Positions 22,435-30,706 of a DNA stretch of 34,491 nt are shown here, one piece after another. A program made the position numbers and the translations under genes. Under the pieces are notes generated by a model, which was not told the origin of the DNA, did not search any database, and was given only the letters and a program-made list of their open reading frames with translations. The stretch's first letter is position 1; every line of letters begins with the position of its first letter. The stretch comes from an uncultured bacterium (GTDB lineage Bacteria > Verrucomicrobiota > Kiritimatiellia > RFP12 > UBA1067): assembly GCA_902761035.1 (NCBI GenBank), contig CACWIW010000093.1, forward strand, positions 1 through 34,491, written 5' to 3'.

Positions 22435-24345
22435 CTATTTCTTGTTCCGTTTTCCTGGTGTACGTTTCTGCTTCTTGGAGGCCTTTTTCCGTTTCCTGTT
22501 CCGTTTTCCGTTTGACTGTTTCTTCTTCAGAATCCTCTCGCCTGTGCGCTTTCGGTAACACTCAATCAGCCTAATGTATGTCTTGACACTTTTTACGCCA
22601 ATCCGATCAAGCTCTTTTTTTCTATTCTTGAAGGAGTCGATCTTCGATACCTTGAGTCCGTTAACAAGCATTGGATCCTTCCGATCGGCAATCCAAAACT
22701 CAAAACACTTCTTCTGGTCATCAAAGCTAAACGGCCCGCCGGGATCACCATGTTTCTTGAACTTTCCAATCATCTTCAAACCATGATTGACCTTGGCTGT
22801 CGTGTCGTTTAGTATCTCCTGATTCTCCCTCTCCTGCGCCAATATCTCGGCGGAATCACGCTGTGCGGCATCGAATTCTGAGTCCATTTTCCTATCGTGG
22901 TCAGCAAGCTGCGCTTTCAAGTCTTCGGTGGCTTTGTCGCATGGTGCCAGGATGGCCTTACCGCTTTTGTAGAGGCGCACTTCCATCGCAAGTCTACTGG
23001 CAGTCTCTCTTATGGTGTCGAGAATCATCTTGAGATGATCCTTTCTGTCAGATGATAAAAACATTCTGCCGTACGATTCGTACAATTCCAATGCCCTAGC
23101 AAGCTTTGAATACACGGTTGACCGAACGCAAAACGCCAACGCCGTCAACATTTCGATGTGTTCCGAGAACATTCTCCACACATCTATGCAGATGTCGTGT
23201 TCCGGTATGTTCTCGTAAACGTCAAAGTACGGCCATTCTTTATCGTCGTGATAGCCGGCTTCAAGTGTCTTTTCCGCATCAACGAAGGAGTCGACGCAGA
23301 AATTGCGATAAGATATGCACGACTTCATGCGTAGGACATCATAAAGTAGCTCAAACCATGGGCGGGGCAGTTCTTCTGACTCAAATAGAAAACGCTCCGC
23401 CCAGTCTACACAACTATAGCCATAGACCGCGTGAGGGGTTGCATTTTTTACGTCTCGAAGACACTTGGCAAGACCATCACGTACAAGTTCAAAGCCATTT
23501 TTGTATCTTCCAATTCTGGTCAAATGAAGGTAATACGCCTCCTGTCGGTACTTCAAATAAGCCTTTAGCCGACTACGTTCTGTCGCCGCGGTGTCGCTCC
23601 CATCTTCATAAAGCTCTTTGTCATGTTCATCATCAACGTTGAAGAACCGTTCTTCGGCGGGCTTCTTCATCTCTGTCGCAAACATCTTGTCAATTTCTGT
23701 CGGTATCCTGTGCTGTTCCCTGTAGATGGTACAATGCGTCAGCAGTGTCTGGAACTTGCCGGACAGGAACGAATACGACGTCTCGCCGCTCTCCTCCTTG
23801 CTGGCAGGCATGAACAAGATCGGATGCACCGCCGACACCGTATTGTGTCCCTTCTTGCGGAGCCTGTCGTAAAGCCAAATGAAGAGATGATCAAGTTCCC
23901 CTGCAAAGGAACGCGGCGTGAAACCGGTCTGAAAATCCACATTGTCATCATAGTTGTTACGCCCTGTTCCCCATTTGCTGAAAAGCGGCACGATTGGGGC
24001 AAACGCCTTTGCCATCCTTTTGCTGTCGGCGGCTGACACGACTGTATTCTGTGCATCCCCTACGTAGAGATTGGCTAAAGCCTCAAGGACTTCCACAATC
24101 CAGATGCGACTGGGCAAATCATTATCTTTGATCTTGACGGCAATCCTCATGCCCGCAACAAGATACTTACATACGACCGAGAACAATTCCACGGGCGATT
24201 TCTTGAAGATATAAAACGGATCATGTCTAGTTACAGCCATGTAATCCTTATCTACCACAGGCCTGCGCACAAGTATGCGATTGCTTATTGTGTTAAGTTT
24301 CCTGTCGCGTTCGGTATCATACGTTTGTTCGTCGTCGTAACTCAT
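22435..24345 (-). CDS. 636-aa protein of unknown function; shares C-terminal domain with the next gene
   Basis: I do not recognise the family. There is no signal or membrane segment. Residues about 1-470 are predominantly helical with many aromatic residues; about 470-535 form a charged coiled coil (LKAQLADHDRKMDSEFDAAQ; ILAQERENQEIL). Residues about 545-610 (FDDQKKCFEFWIADRKDP ... IDSFKNRKKELDRIGV ... CYRKRTGE) align with the C terminus of the 307-aa protein. The final 30 residues are almost all Lys/Arg/Asn/Gln, a nucleic-acid-binding tail. The start overlaps the stop of the 307-aa gene by 4 bp (ATGA), so the two are coupled and probably work together. Confidence 0.7.
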   Translation of the reverse strand: MSYDDEQTYDTERDRKLNTISNRILVRRPVVDKDYMAVTRHDPFYIFKKSPVELFSVVCKYLVAGMRIAVKIKDNDLPSRIWIVEVLEALANLYVGDAQNTVVSAADSKRMAKAFAPIVPLFSKWGTGRNNYDDNVDFQTGFTPRSFAGELDHLFIWLYDRLRKKGHNTVSAVHPILFMPASKEESGETSYSFLSGKFQTLLTHCTIYREQHRIPTEIDKMFATEMKKPAEERFFNVDDEHDKELYEDGSDTAATERSRLKAYLKYRQEAYYLHLTRIGRYKNGFELVRDGLAKCLRDVKNATPHAVYGYSCVDWAERFLFESEELPRPWFELLYDVLRMKSCISYRNFCVDSFVDAEKTLEAGYHDDKEWPYFDVYENIPEHDICIDVWRMFSEHIEMLTALAFCVRSTVYSKLARALELYESYGRMFLSSDRKDHLKMILDTIRETASRLAMEVRLYKSGKAILAPCDKATEDLKAQLADHDRKMDSEFDAAQRDSAEILAQERENQEILNDTTAKVNHGLKMIGKFKKHGDPGGPFSFDDQKKCFEFWIADRKDPMLVNGLKVSKIDSFKNRKKELDRIGVKSVKTYIRLIECYRKRTGERILKKKQSNGKRNRKRKKASKKQKRTPGKRNKK

Positions 24346-25265
24346 GGCTTCTTACACCTCTTTCGATATTGTTCAAGAATCTGCGTGAACTCCTCTGCGC
24401 TTTCGACGTGGTATTTCGCCAGTTCGCGCCTGCAATGGGTAAACACGTCAGAACGCTGGATGCGTCCATCGTGTTCCATCTGTTCCTTGATGTACGGATT
24501 GTGCTTGTTGCTCTCCCAGAGTTTGTGACACGCCTTCTGCTCCTCGATGCCCCACTTCTTCTTCGCCTTTCCGCCTTTCCTGATACGCCCGATCTCATGG
24601 CGGAGTTCTGCCGCTTCGTGGTGCATGGCATCTTCCGTCTGATCGAAACGTTCCGAAACGGCATCCACACTATGCTGGTGGATAGCATCGATTTTAGCGA
24701 GGGATGCATCGGACAATTCCACCTTTTTCGGCGCATCACCGATCTGCCCACGTTCGCGCCTGCGTTCCAGTTTCCGAAACCCGTTTGAGAGCGACTTGAA
24801 TCCATCACAGATGTCGGATCGCGTCTTCTCTACCTTGCACTTGAAAGTCTCTCTCGGCATCTTCGACGGGGTGTTGCAGGCAAGCGTAAAAAGGGAGGTC
24901 ATCGCGTTGCGAAGGTCGTTGCATGAATCGTCATCATCGGGGAGGAGGTCTTCCGCACTTTCCGCGAGAATCGTGCCGAGGTCAAGAATGCCACGCACAC
25001 GCTCCGTGCCGATTGAGCCTGGGGCGCACTCATTCACACGGTCACATAGTTCCTCGAACGCCCTGCACTCATTGTTGCAGACGAGCGCGAAGAGCTGCGA
25101 CATGAGGCGGTCGGGTCTCTCGTCGGCTTCGCCAATGAGCCAAGCACGGCTCCTTGCGAGTCCGGCGATGAAAGAGTGGAGACATTTGCGCACTGCGAGT
25201 ACAGCTTCGTCAAGAGGAAGCCAGCGGGCATCCTCATCGGCGAATCTGTAACTGTCGCTGCGCAT
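24342..25265 (-). CDS. 307-aa protein of unknown function; coupled partner of the 636-aa protein
   Basis: The N-terminal 150 residues are helical with several Cys and an acidic DLLPDDDDS segment. Residues about 150-230 form a coiled coil (FKSLSNGFRKLERRRER; VDAVSERFDQTEDAMHHEAA). Residues about 240-305 (WGIEEQKACHKLWESNKHNP ... FTHCRRELAKYH ... EQYRKRCKK) form a domain shared with the 636-aa protein, probably a DNA-binding or dimerisation helix bundle. The pattern variable N terminus, coiled coil, shared C-terminal domain suggests two subunits of one complex. It lies 9 bp downstream of the 157-aa gene. Confidence 0.7.
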   Translation of the reverse strand: MRSDSYRFADEDARWLPLDEAVLAVRKCLHSFIAGLARSRAWLIGEADERPDRLMSQLFALVCNNECRAFEELCDRVNECAPGSIGTERVRGILDLGTILAESAEDLLPDDDDSCNDLRNAMTSLFTLACNTPSKMPRETFKCKVEKTRSDICDGFKSLSNGFRKLERRRERGQIGDAPKKVELSDASLAKIDAIHQHSVDAVSERFDQTEDAMHHEAAELRHEIGRIRKGGKAKKKWGIEEQKACHKLWESNKHNPYIKEQMEHDGRIQRSDVFTHCRRELAKYHVESAEEFTQILEQYRKRCKKP

Positions 25266-25274
25266 GGGAGAATA

Positions 25275-25748
25275 TCAGAACGGAAGGTTATCTGCCACAG
25301 ACACAGCTTCTTTGTCGACCAGACCTGGGAGGGTTTCCTGGACAACGGATGCCTTGGGGGTCTGGCGCATGGTGAGGCGATAGACCGGTTTACCCTCCCA
25401 TTGCTCGTCGGCATCAGTGACCTCGAAGGTGATGGAGTATTCCTTGAAGTTGATGCCTTCCTGAATCAAAAAGTTTTTCAAACTGATGTAGCGGTACGGG
25501 CCGCTCGCCTTGACCGCAAAGCCGCGAGCGTCTTCTTCCGGACAGGTGACCGCACCGTACTCGATCTCATCACTGGCGTCGGGGCGGTTACACAGTGAGA
25601 AGAGAATGATGCTTTTCACACCTTGCAAGTCCATCATCTCCATCGCGTCCGTCGCAAAGCGCAGTCGCCCAGAACGCATGACGGAGGCATGAGCGATTAC
25701 CTCAAACCTCTTTGCGTCCACCATACTGGCATGGTCTAACAGTCCCAT
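25275..25748 (-). CDS. 157-aa protein with SSB-like C-terminal tip
   Basis: First gene of the minus operon, with a good ribosome site (CAGGAGAAAACAAA). A beta-rich protein: RLRFATDAMEMMDLQGVKSI and a following YGAVTCPEEDARGFAV region resemble small DNA-binding beta folds, but I cannot name the family. The C terminus ends ADNLPF, like the D-x-L/I-P-F tip by which single-strand binding proteins recruit repair and replication enzymes. It may be a single-strand-binding or SSB-mimic protein of the element; inference. Confidence 0.65.
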   Translation of the reverse strand: MGLLDHASMVDAKRFEVIAHASVMRSGRLRFATDAMEMMDLQGVKSIILFSLCNRPDASDEIEYGAVTCPEEDARGFAVKASGPYRYISLKNFLIQEGINFKEYSITFEVTDADEQWEGKPVYRLTMRQTPKASVVQETLPGLVDKEAVSVADNLPF

Positions 25749-25784
25749 TTTGTTTTCTCCTGGTTTGTGTCGTTGATGGCGTAT

Positions 25785-25814
25785 ATTATATCATACTCTG
25801 TATTAGGGTTGCAA
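25785..25814 (-). promoter_or_regulatory. Promoter of the minus operon
   Basis: On the minus strand TTGCAA (25814-25809), 18-bp spacer, perfect TATAAT (25790-25785), preceded by TATGA. It lies 37 bp upstream of the 157-aa gene. Confidence 0.8.
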
Positions 25815-25835
25815 GAGTGTGGATTGATAAAAGTT

Positions 25836-25964
25836 GGGTAAAGTAGGGTAAAGTATTGCGGGCAACATATCATAAGATGTAAACAGCCTATAAACAAGTT
25901 GCCTTTTTTGCGGCAACGGCCTTGCAAAGGGTTTGCAAAGGCCTTGCAAGACCTTTGCAAGATT
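25836..25964. repeat. Divergent control region with tandem repeats
   Basis: Within the 436-bp gap between divergent operons: GGGTAAAGTA twice in tandem (25836-25855); an inverted pair GTTGCC/GGCAAC (25898-25917); and four 11-bp units (25921, 25932, 25943, 25954) of consensus YTTGCAARRSS. An 11-bp period puts all units on one face of the helix. Typical of phage regulator operators or replication iterons. Confidence 0.75.
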
Positions 25965-26006
25965 TTGAAATACTTCGTTGTCCGTCCCTGTCCATGCCTC
26001 AAAATA

Positions 26007-26034
26007 TAGACAAGTTATCAAAAACAACTATTAT
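26007..26034 (+). promoter_or_regulatory. Candidate promoter of the replication operon
   Basis: TAGACA (26007-26012), 16 bp, TATTAT (26029-26034); each hexamer matches five of six consensus bases. It is 150 bp upstream of the first gene. ATCAAAAACARC is repeated in this AT-rich area (26018 and 26037). Confidence 0.35.
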
Positions 26035-26184
26035 TAATCAAAAACAGCATTTAAGAACCGAAACCGCTTTGGTTCATCCTTCGCTTGCATTAATTTCCAA
26101 AAAAATACCCGAAACTGACTGCTGCAAAAACCGTAAATGTGCCGTTGGGGGCAAATGAGGCCTCCGAGAAAGGAAAACAAAACT

Positions 26185-27006
26185 ATGCACAGATACCCAT
26201 TCATCGTCGACATTCCGGCCGACGAATACCATGAGGCCGCACGGCGCGGCGAGTTCCTGTCGAGCCATCTGCTCGGCGACTTCCGGGCGTGTCCGCGCCT
26301 CTACAAGAAGAAGTTGTCCGGCGAGATCGAGCCGACGGACACGGCGGCGTACCAGACCGGGCGCGCCCTGCACACGCTCATCCTCGAAGGACGGGCGAAG
26401 TTCGATGCGGATTACCTCATCAGCTCGGGGCCGACGAACCCCAAGACGGGCGAGCCGTTCGGCAAGACCACCAAGGCGTACCGCGAGTGGCTGGCGGCGC
26501 AGAAGCGTCCCATCGTCTCGAGCGAGGACTTCGGCTGGATGCTGAAGCTCCAGCAAAGCGTCGTCCTGCACCCCGTCGCCAACGCGCTCCTTGAACATGG
26601 ACGCGCGGAAGGCACAGTGCGCATCGCCCTGGACGGCGAACCCTGCCAGATAAGAATGGATTGGTTCAACCACGATTTCGAGGGCAGGCCGGTCATCGTC
26701 GACCTCAAGACCTGCGACAACCTCTCCTTCTTCGAGCGGGACGCCCGCAAGTACGGATACCCGGAGCAGCTCGCGTTCTACCGCGAGGTGTTCAAGGCGG
26801 CTTCCGGCGGCGTCGCGCCCGACACGTACATCATCGGAATCGAGAAACGCGAGCCCTACCGCTGCGGCGTGTGGAAGCTCACCGACGGGCTGCTCGACCA
26901 GTCAGCGGCCACCAACCAGACGGCGATGTCGCTCCTGAAGGAGTGCCGCCGCCGGAACGAGTGGCCGACCGGGTACGAGGAGCTTCGCATCTTCGACACG
27001 ATCTGA
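26185..27006 (+). CDS. PD-(D/E)XK exonuclease (PDDEXK_12/RecE-like)
   Basis: A 273-residue protein starting at ATG 26185 after AAAGGAAAAC. Residues about 25-60 (HLLGDFRACPRLYKKKLSG, YQTGRALHTLILEG) and the catalytic IRMDWFN..IVDLKTCDN (Asp near 157, Asp-Leu-Lys near 170) are the PDDEXK_12 (DUF3799) signature. YPEQLAFYREVF is the usual downstream helix. This family supplies the 5'-3' exonuclease of phage single-strand annealing recombination systems. First gene of the plus-strand module; its partners are the Sak4-like ATPase and DUF669 protein that follow. Confidence 0.9.
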   Translation: MHRYPFIVDIPADEYHEAARRGEFLSSHLLGDFRACPRLYKKKLSGEIEPTDTAAYQTGRALHTLILEGRAKFDADYLISSGPTNPKTGEPFGKTTKAYREWLAAQKRPIVSSEDFGWMLKLQQSVVLHPVANALLEHGRAEGTVRIALDGEPCQIRMDWFNHDFEGRPVIVDLKTCDNLSFFERDARKYGYPEQLAFYREVFKAASGGVAPDTYIIGIEKREPYRCGVWKLTDGLLDQSAATNQTAMSLLKECRRRNEWPTGYEELRIFDTI

Positions 27007-27073
27007 CAAACGGACGGGGAAGACCGATCTCCCCCGAACCCCAACAAGCGGAATCTTCAATTCAACTCTTCTT

Positions 27074-27109
27074 AAAGCCCATCGGCGGCAAGCCGGTGGG
27101 CTTTCTTGT
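27074..27109 (+). terminator. Internal terminator/attenuator
   Basis: AAAGCCCATCGGC (27074-27086), GGCAA loop, GCCGGTGGGCTTT (27092-27104), then CTTGT. A 13-bp stem with one wobble, between the exonuclease and the ATPase. It may limit or time expression of the downstream genes. Confidence 0.75.
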
Positions 27110-27148
27110 ACACACAAAAAAAACAAACCTATCGAAAGGAAAAAGAAA

Positions 27149-27895
27149 ATGGCATTGCTACAGAATGTCATCATCGGGAAACAGCCCGTTCCGCCGCGAC
27201 TCATGATCTACGGATCGGAGGGCGTGGGAAAGTCGACCTTCGCGGCGAACGCCCCGAAGGCCGTGTTCGTCCAGACCGAGGACGGCCTCTCCGAGATCGA
27301 CTGCGCGAGGCTTCCGCTCGTCGGGTCGTTCGATGAGCTTCTCACGCAGCTCAAGGCCATACGCGACGAGGAACACGACTTCCAGACGTTGTGCCTCGAC
27401 TCTCTCGACTGGACGGAGCGCCTCATCTGGGACCGCGTGTGCGCGGACTACGGCGTGAAGTGCATCGAGAAGGCGGACGGCGGATACGGAAAAGGCTACA
27501 CCCATGCCCTCACGTACTGGCGTCAGGTCATCTCGCTCCTGAACGAGATCCGCGCCAAGCGGAACATGGCGGTCGTCCTCATCGCCCACTCGAAGGTGGA
27601 GCGGTTCGAGGACCCGGAGCACGCCTCCTACGACCGCTACACGCCGCGTCTCCACAAGGCCGCGTGCTCGCTCGTCTGCGAGTGGGTGGACGCCGTCCTC
27701 TTTGCAACGCGCCGGATGCGCGTCGACTCGACGACGGGCAAGGCCGCCCCAGTGGGCGCGGACGGAGGCGAGCGCATCCTGCGCACGAACGGATCTCCGG
27801 CCTGCATCGCCAAGAACCGCTACGGGCTTCCGACGGAACTCGCCCTCTCGTGGACGGCGTTCGTGGAGTGCCTCGGCAACAACGCAACCAAGTAA
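27149..27895 (+). CDS. Sak4-like RecA-fold ATPase
   Basis: A 248-residue protein starting after GAAAGGAAAAAG. Walker A is GSEGVGKS (about residues 25-32); Walker B lies in TLCLDSLDWTE (about 86). The core RecA fold extends to about residue 215 and ends with IAKNRYGLPTELAL. It matches the AAA_24 phage nucleotide-binding family, whose members (Sak4) are ATP-dependent single-strand annealing proteins in phage recombination. The exonuclease upstream and DUF669 protein downstream fit a complete recombination module. Confidence 0.85.
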   Translation: MALLQNVIIGKQPVPPRLMIYGSEGVGKSTFAANAPKAVFVQTEDGLSEIDCARLPLVGSFDELLTQLKAIRDEEHDFQTLCLDSLDWTERLIWDRVCADYGVKCIEKADGGYGKGYTHALTYWRQVISLLNEIRAKRNMAVVLIAHSKVERFEDPEHASYDRYTPRLHKAACSLVCEWVDAVLFATRRMRVDSTTGKAAPVGADGGERILRTNGSPACIAKNRYGLPTELALSWTAFVECLGNNATK

Positions 27896-27916
27896 CCAGG
27901 AAAGGAAAACACAACT

Positions 27917-28369
27917 ATGGCAACCATATCTTTCAACGCGGCTGAAGTCCAGCCTTCCTCGTTCGACGCCCTCCCTGCGGGGACCTACGAGGCCGTCATC
28001 GCCAACTCCGAGGCAAAGCCCATGAAGTCCGGCAACGGCATGGGCTTCAACTTCGAGTTCGAGATCATCTCCGGCGACTGCAGGGGACGCAAGGTGTTCT
28101 CGTGGGTCACGTTCGAGCATCGCACCAGCCCCGACGCGCAGCGTATCGGGCGCGAACAGCTCTCGGCGATCTGCCGCGCCGTCGGCGTGGAGCAGCTCAG
28201 TGACACGGTGCAGCTCCACAACCTCCCGATGATTATCACGGTCGCGCTCGACAAGAACGACCCGACCCGCAACGTCATCAAGTCGTACAAGCCGAAGAAG
28301 AACGCTGCCGCCCCGCAGCAGGCCGGCGGCTCCGCCGCAGGAGGGGCCGCGCCGTGGGCGAGGCCGTGA
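27917..28369 (+). CDS. DUF669 protein
   Basis: A 150-residue protein starting after CAGGAAAGGAAAAC, 21 bp after the ATPase. FNAAEVQPSSFDALPAGTYE, VIANSEAKPMKSGNGMGFNF and VTFEHRTSPDAQRIGREQ are the DUF669 core. This family usually lies beside Sak4-like ATPases in phages and is thought to be a single-strand DNA-binding partner. The C terminus is Ala/Gly/Gln-rich. It overlaps the next gene by 16 bp. Confidence 0.9.
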   Translation: MATISFNAAEVQPSSFDALPAGTYEAVIANSEAKPMKSGNGMGFNFEFEIISGDCRGRKVFSWVTFEHRTSPDAQRIGREQLSAICRAVGVEQLSDTVQLHNLPMIITVALDKNDPTRNVIKSYKPKKNAAAPQQAGGSAAGGAAPWARP

Positions 28370-28749
28370 AGTTCGAGCTGCCCTGGCCTCCGAGCGTGAA
28401 CCGCTATTACAGGCATGTCGGCCCCCGTGTGCTTATCAGCCGCGAGGGCCGGCGTTTCCGCAGGATGTGCGTCTCCCGCCTCGCCGGGGCGTTCCCGAAA
28501 CTCGCCGGCGGCGTGAAGCTGACCGGCGAGTTCTACCCGCCCGACGCGCGCAAACGCGATCTCGACAACGTCCTCAAATGCACCCTCGACTCGCTCGTAC
28601 ACGCGGGCCTCATGGAGGACGACTCGCAGATCAAGCGCATCGACATCAGGATGGAAGCGCCCGTGCCGCCGGAGGGGCTCGTGTACATCGAACTCGAGGA
28701 AATCAACGAAACCGAAAACAAGAACGGAAAGCGCACATGCTCGAACTGA
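28354..28749 (+). CDS. RusA-family Holliday-junction resolvase
   Basis: A 131-residue protein starting at GTG 28354, inside the DUF669 gene, with AGGAGG (28339-28344) in front. LPWPPSVNRYYRHVGPRV and the catalytic RKRDLDNVLKCTLDSLVHAG plus EDDSQI are diagnostic of RusA: the Asp residues bind Mg and cut four-way junctions. It resolves recombination intermediates of the element. It overlaps the helicase start by 13 bp. Confidence 0.95.
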   Translation: MGEAVKFELPWPPSVNRYYRHVGPRVLISREGRRFRRMCVSRLAGAFPKLAGGVKLTGEFYPPDARKRDLDNVLKCTLDSLVHAGLMEDDSQIKRIDIRMEAPVPPEGLVYIELEEINETENKNGKRTCSN

Positions 28750-30500
28750 GAGACTACCAGTCTGACGCGAAGGCCGCGCTGTACGACTACCTCCGCCGGA
28801 AGGACGGCAACCCGTGCGTCGTCATCCCGACGGCCGGAGGCAAGTCGATCTGCATAGCGTCGGTCGCCGCCGACGCGGTCAACGCGTGGCACGGGCGGGT
28901 GCTGGTCCTTGCCCACGTCAAGGAACTTGTGGACCAGAACAGCAAGGAGCTCAAGGGGCTTTGTCCCGACCTGCCCGTCGGCGTGTATTCCGCCGGACTT
29001 GGCAGGCGCGACACGAAGGAGCCGGTCATCGTGGCTGGCATCCAGTCAATCTACAACAAGATCGACCTCTTCGAGCCTTTCGACCTCGTCATGGTCGACG
29101 AAGTCCACATGGTGCCGCCGGACGGCGAGGGGCGCTACCAGACGTTCCTCAACGCCGCTAAGGCGAGGAACCCGAACGTTCGCATGGTCGGCTGGACGGC
29201 CACGCCCTTCAGGACGCAGGGCGGGCTCATCTGCCGCCCCGAAAACCTCTTCAACGAGGTTTGCTACGAGGCGAACGTCAAGGACCTGATCGATGCGGGA
29301 TGGCTGTCGAAGATCACGGCGAAGGCGGGCGTCGCCAACGCCGACCTCGACCACCTGCACATCCGCGCCGGCGAGTTCGTGGCGGAGGACGTGGAGAAGG
29401 CGATGGGCGAAGACCGCCTCGTCGCCACGGCCTGCCGCGAGATCGTTGAGAAGACCCGTGACCGCAAGGCCTGCCTCATCTTCTGCACGTCGGTGGAGCA
29501 TTGCAGCAAGGTGGCGAGGCTCGTCACCGAGTACTCCGGCGAGGAGTGCGCCGTCGTGACGGGCGACACGCCCGACCTGGAGCGCGACGAGATCATCCGC
29601 CGCCTCAAGGGCGAGGAGATCCCCGCCGACCTCTTCGGCGGCACACTGCCGCCCCTGAAGTACTGCTGCAACGTGTCGGTGATGACGACGGGGACTAACA
29701 TCCGCCGCCTCGACACCATCGCGCTCCTGCGCCCGACCGCGAGCGCGGGTCTGTACGTCCAGATGGTCGGTCGAGGCTTCCGCCTCTCGCCCGAGACGGG
29801 CAAGACGGAATGCCTCGTCCTCGACTACGGGAAGAACGTGGAGCGCTTCGGGCCGATCGACGCCGTGAACGTCCGCGAGCCCGCGAGGGCGAACAGCGAG
29901 ACGGGGCCGCTCGTGAAGATATGTCCCCAGTGCAGGACGCTCGTCCCGCTATCCGTCATGCTGTGCAAGGAGTGCGGCTACCAGTTCCCACGACAGGAGG
30001 CGGAGCGGAGGACGCACGAGGCGCACGCGGACAACGCGGCGATACTGTCCGGCGAGACCACGCTTGAGACGCACGACGTCACGGACGTGCTCTTCCAGGT
30101 GTGGACGAAGCGCGACGCCCCGGAGGGCGCACCGCAGACGGTCCGCGTCACCTACAGATGCAACGCTCTCGCGGGGTCGCTGTACGACGCCTACAGCTGC
30201 AGCTTCTCGGAATGGGTATGCCCCGAGCACACGGGCTTCGCCCGCTCGAAGTTCGAGAAGTGGTGGGCCGCGAGGGCGTCGGCCGAGTGCCCCGTCCCCG
30301 ACAGGGCCGAGGACGTGTGCGAGGCGGACTTCATGGGAATGCTGCGGACGGTGAGGCGCATCACGGTGAAGCGCGTCGCCGGGAAGCGTTACCCGGAGGT
30401 CGTCGGCTACGAGTTCGGCGACTTCCCGGAGAACAGCCTGGCCAGCGGCCAGAACGACAACTCGGAGGAGTACGAGGACTTCGACGACCTCCCATTTTAG
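28737..30500 (+). CDS. SF2 DEAD/DEAH-type helicase with zinc motif and SSB-like C-terminal tip
   Basis: A 587-residue protein starting at ATG 28737 (MLELRDYQSDAK, the Q-motif-like entry of this family) with CGGAAAG upstream. Motif I is PTAGGKS (about 32), motif II DEVH (about 121), motif III TATPF; motif V/VI region MTTGTNI and QMVGRGFRLS. Cys pairs CPQC and CKEC (about 400-420) form a zinc ribbon after the helicase core. The last residues EEYEDFDDLPF copy the acidic tip of single-strand binding proteins, which is unusual for a helicase and suggests it docks on host SSB partners. Unwinds DNA or remodels replication/recombination intermediates; exact role inferred. Confidence 0.9.
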   Translation: MLELRDYQSDAKAALYDYLRRKDGNPCVVIPTAGGKSICIASVAADAVNAWHGRVLVLAHVKELVDQNSKELKGLCPDLPVGVYSAGLGRRDTKEPVIVAGIQSIYNKIDLFEPFDLVMVDEVHMVPPDGEGRYQTFLNAAKARNPNVRMVGWTATPFRTQGGLICRPENLFNEVCYEANVKDLIDAGWLSKITAKAGVANADLDHLHIRAGEFVAEDVEKAMGEDRLVATACREIVEKTRDRKACLIFCTSVEHCSKVARLVTEYSGEECAVVTGDTPDLERDEIIRRLKGEEIPADLFGGTLPPLKYCCNVSVMTTGTNIRRLDTIALLRPTASAGLYVQMVGRGFRLSPETGKTECLVLDYGKNVERFGPIDAVNVREPARANSETGPLVKICPQCRTLVPLSVMLCKECGYQFPRQEAERRTHEAHADNAAILSGETTLETHDVTDVLFQVWTKRDAPEGAPQTVRVTYRCNALAGSLYDAYSCSFSEWVCPEHTGFARSKFEKWWAARASAECPVPDRAEDVCEADFMGMLRTVRRITVKRVAGKRYPEVVGYEFGDFPENSLASGQNDNSEEYEDFDDLPF

Positions 30501-30514
30501 AAAGGAGACGAATC

Positions 30515-30706
30515 ATGGACGAGTGGGAGAGGCTGGAGCGGCGGCGGCGGATTGTCTGCCGCGCCGCAGGCATGGCCGTCGGCGCTGCCGTACTGTTCCT
30601 GCTGCTCATGTTCGTTGCGCGACATTCCGGCATGAAGGCACAGGACCAGTTCACGCTTATCTGCGAGCGGGCTTTGCACGAGGCCGAACGGGAGGGCGGG
30701 AGATGA
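30515..30706 (+). CDS. Small single-pass membrane protein
   Basis: A 63-residue protein with a strong ribosome site (AAAGGAGACG). A basic N terminus (ERLERRRRIVCR) precedes one membrane helix (about 18-37, GMAVGAAVLFLLLMFVA), then a short charged tail. Its stop overlaps the next start as ATGA. Function unknown; it may tether replication proteins to the membrane or be an early phage membrane protein. Confidence 0.7.
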   Translation: MDEWERLERRRRIVCRAAGMAVGAAVLFLLLMFVARHSGMKAQDQFTLICERALHEAEREGGR

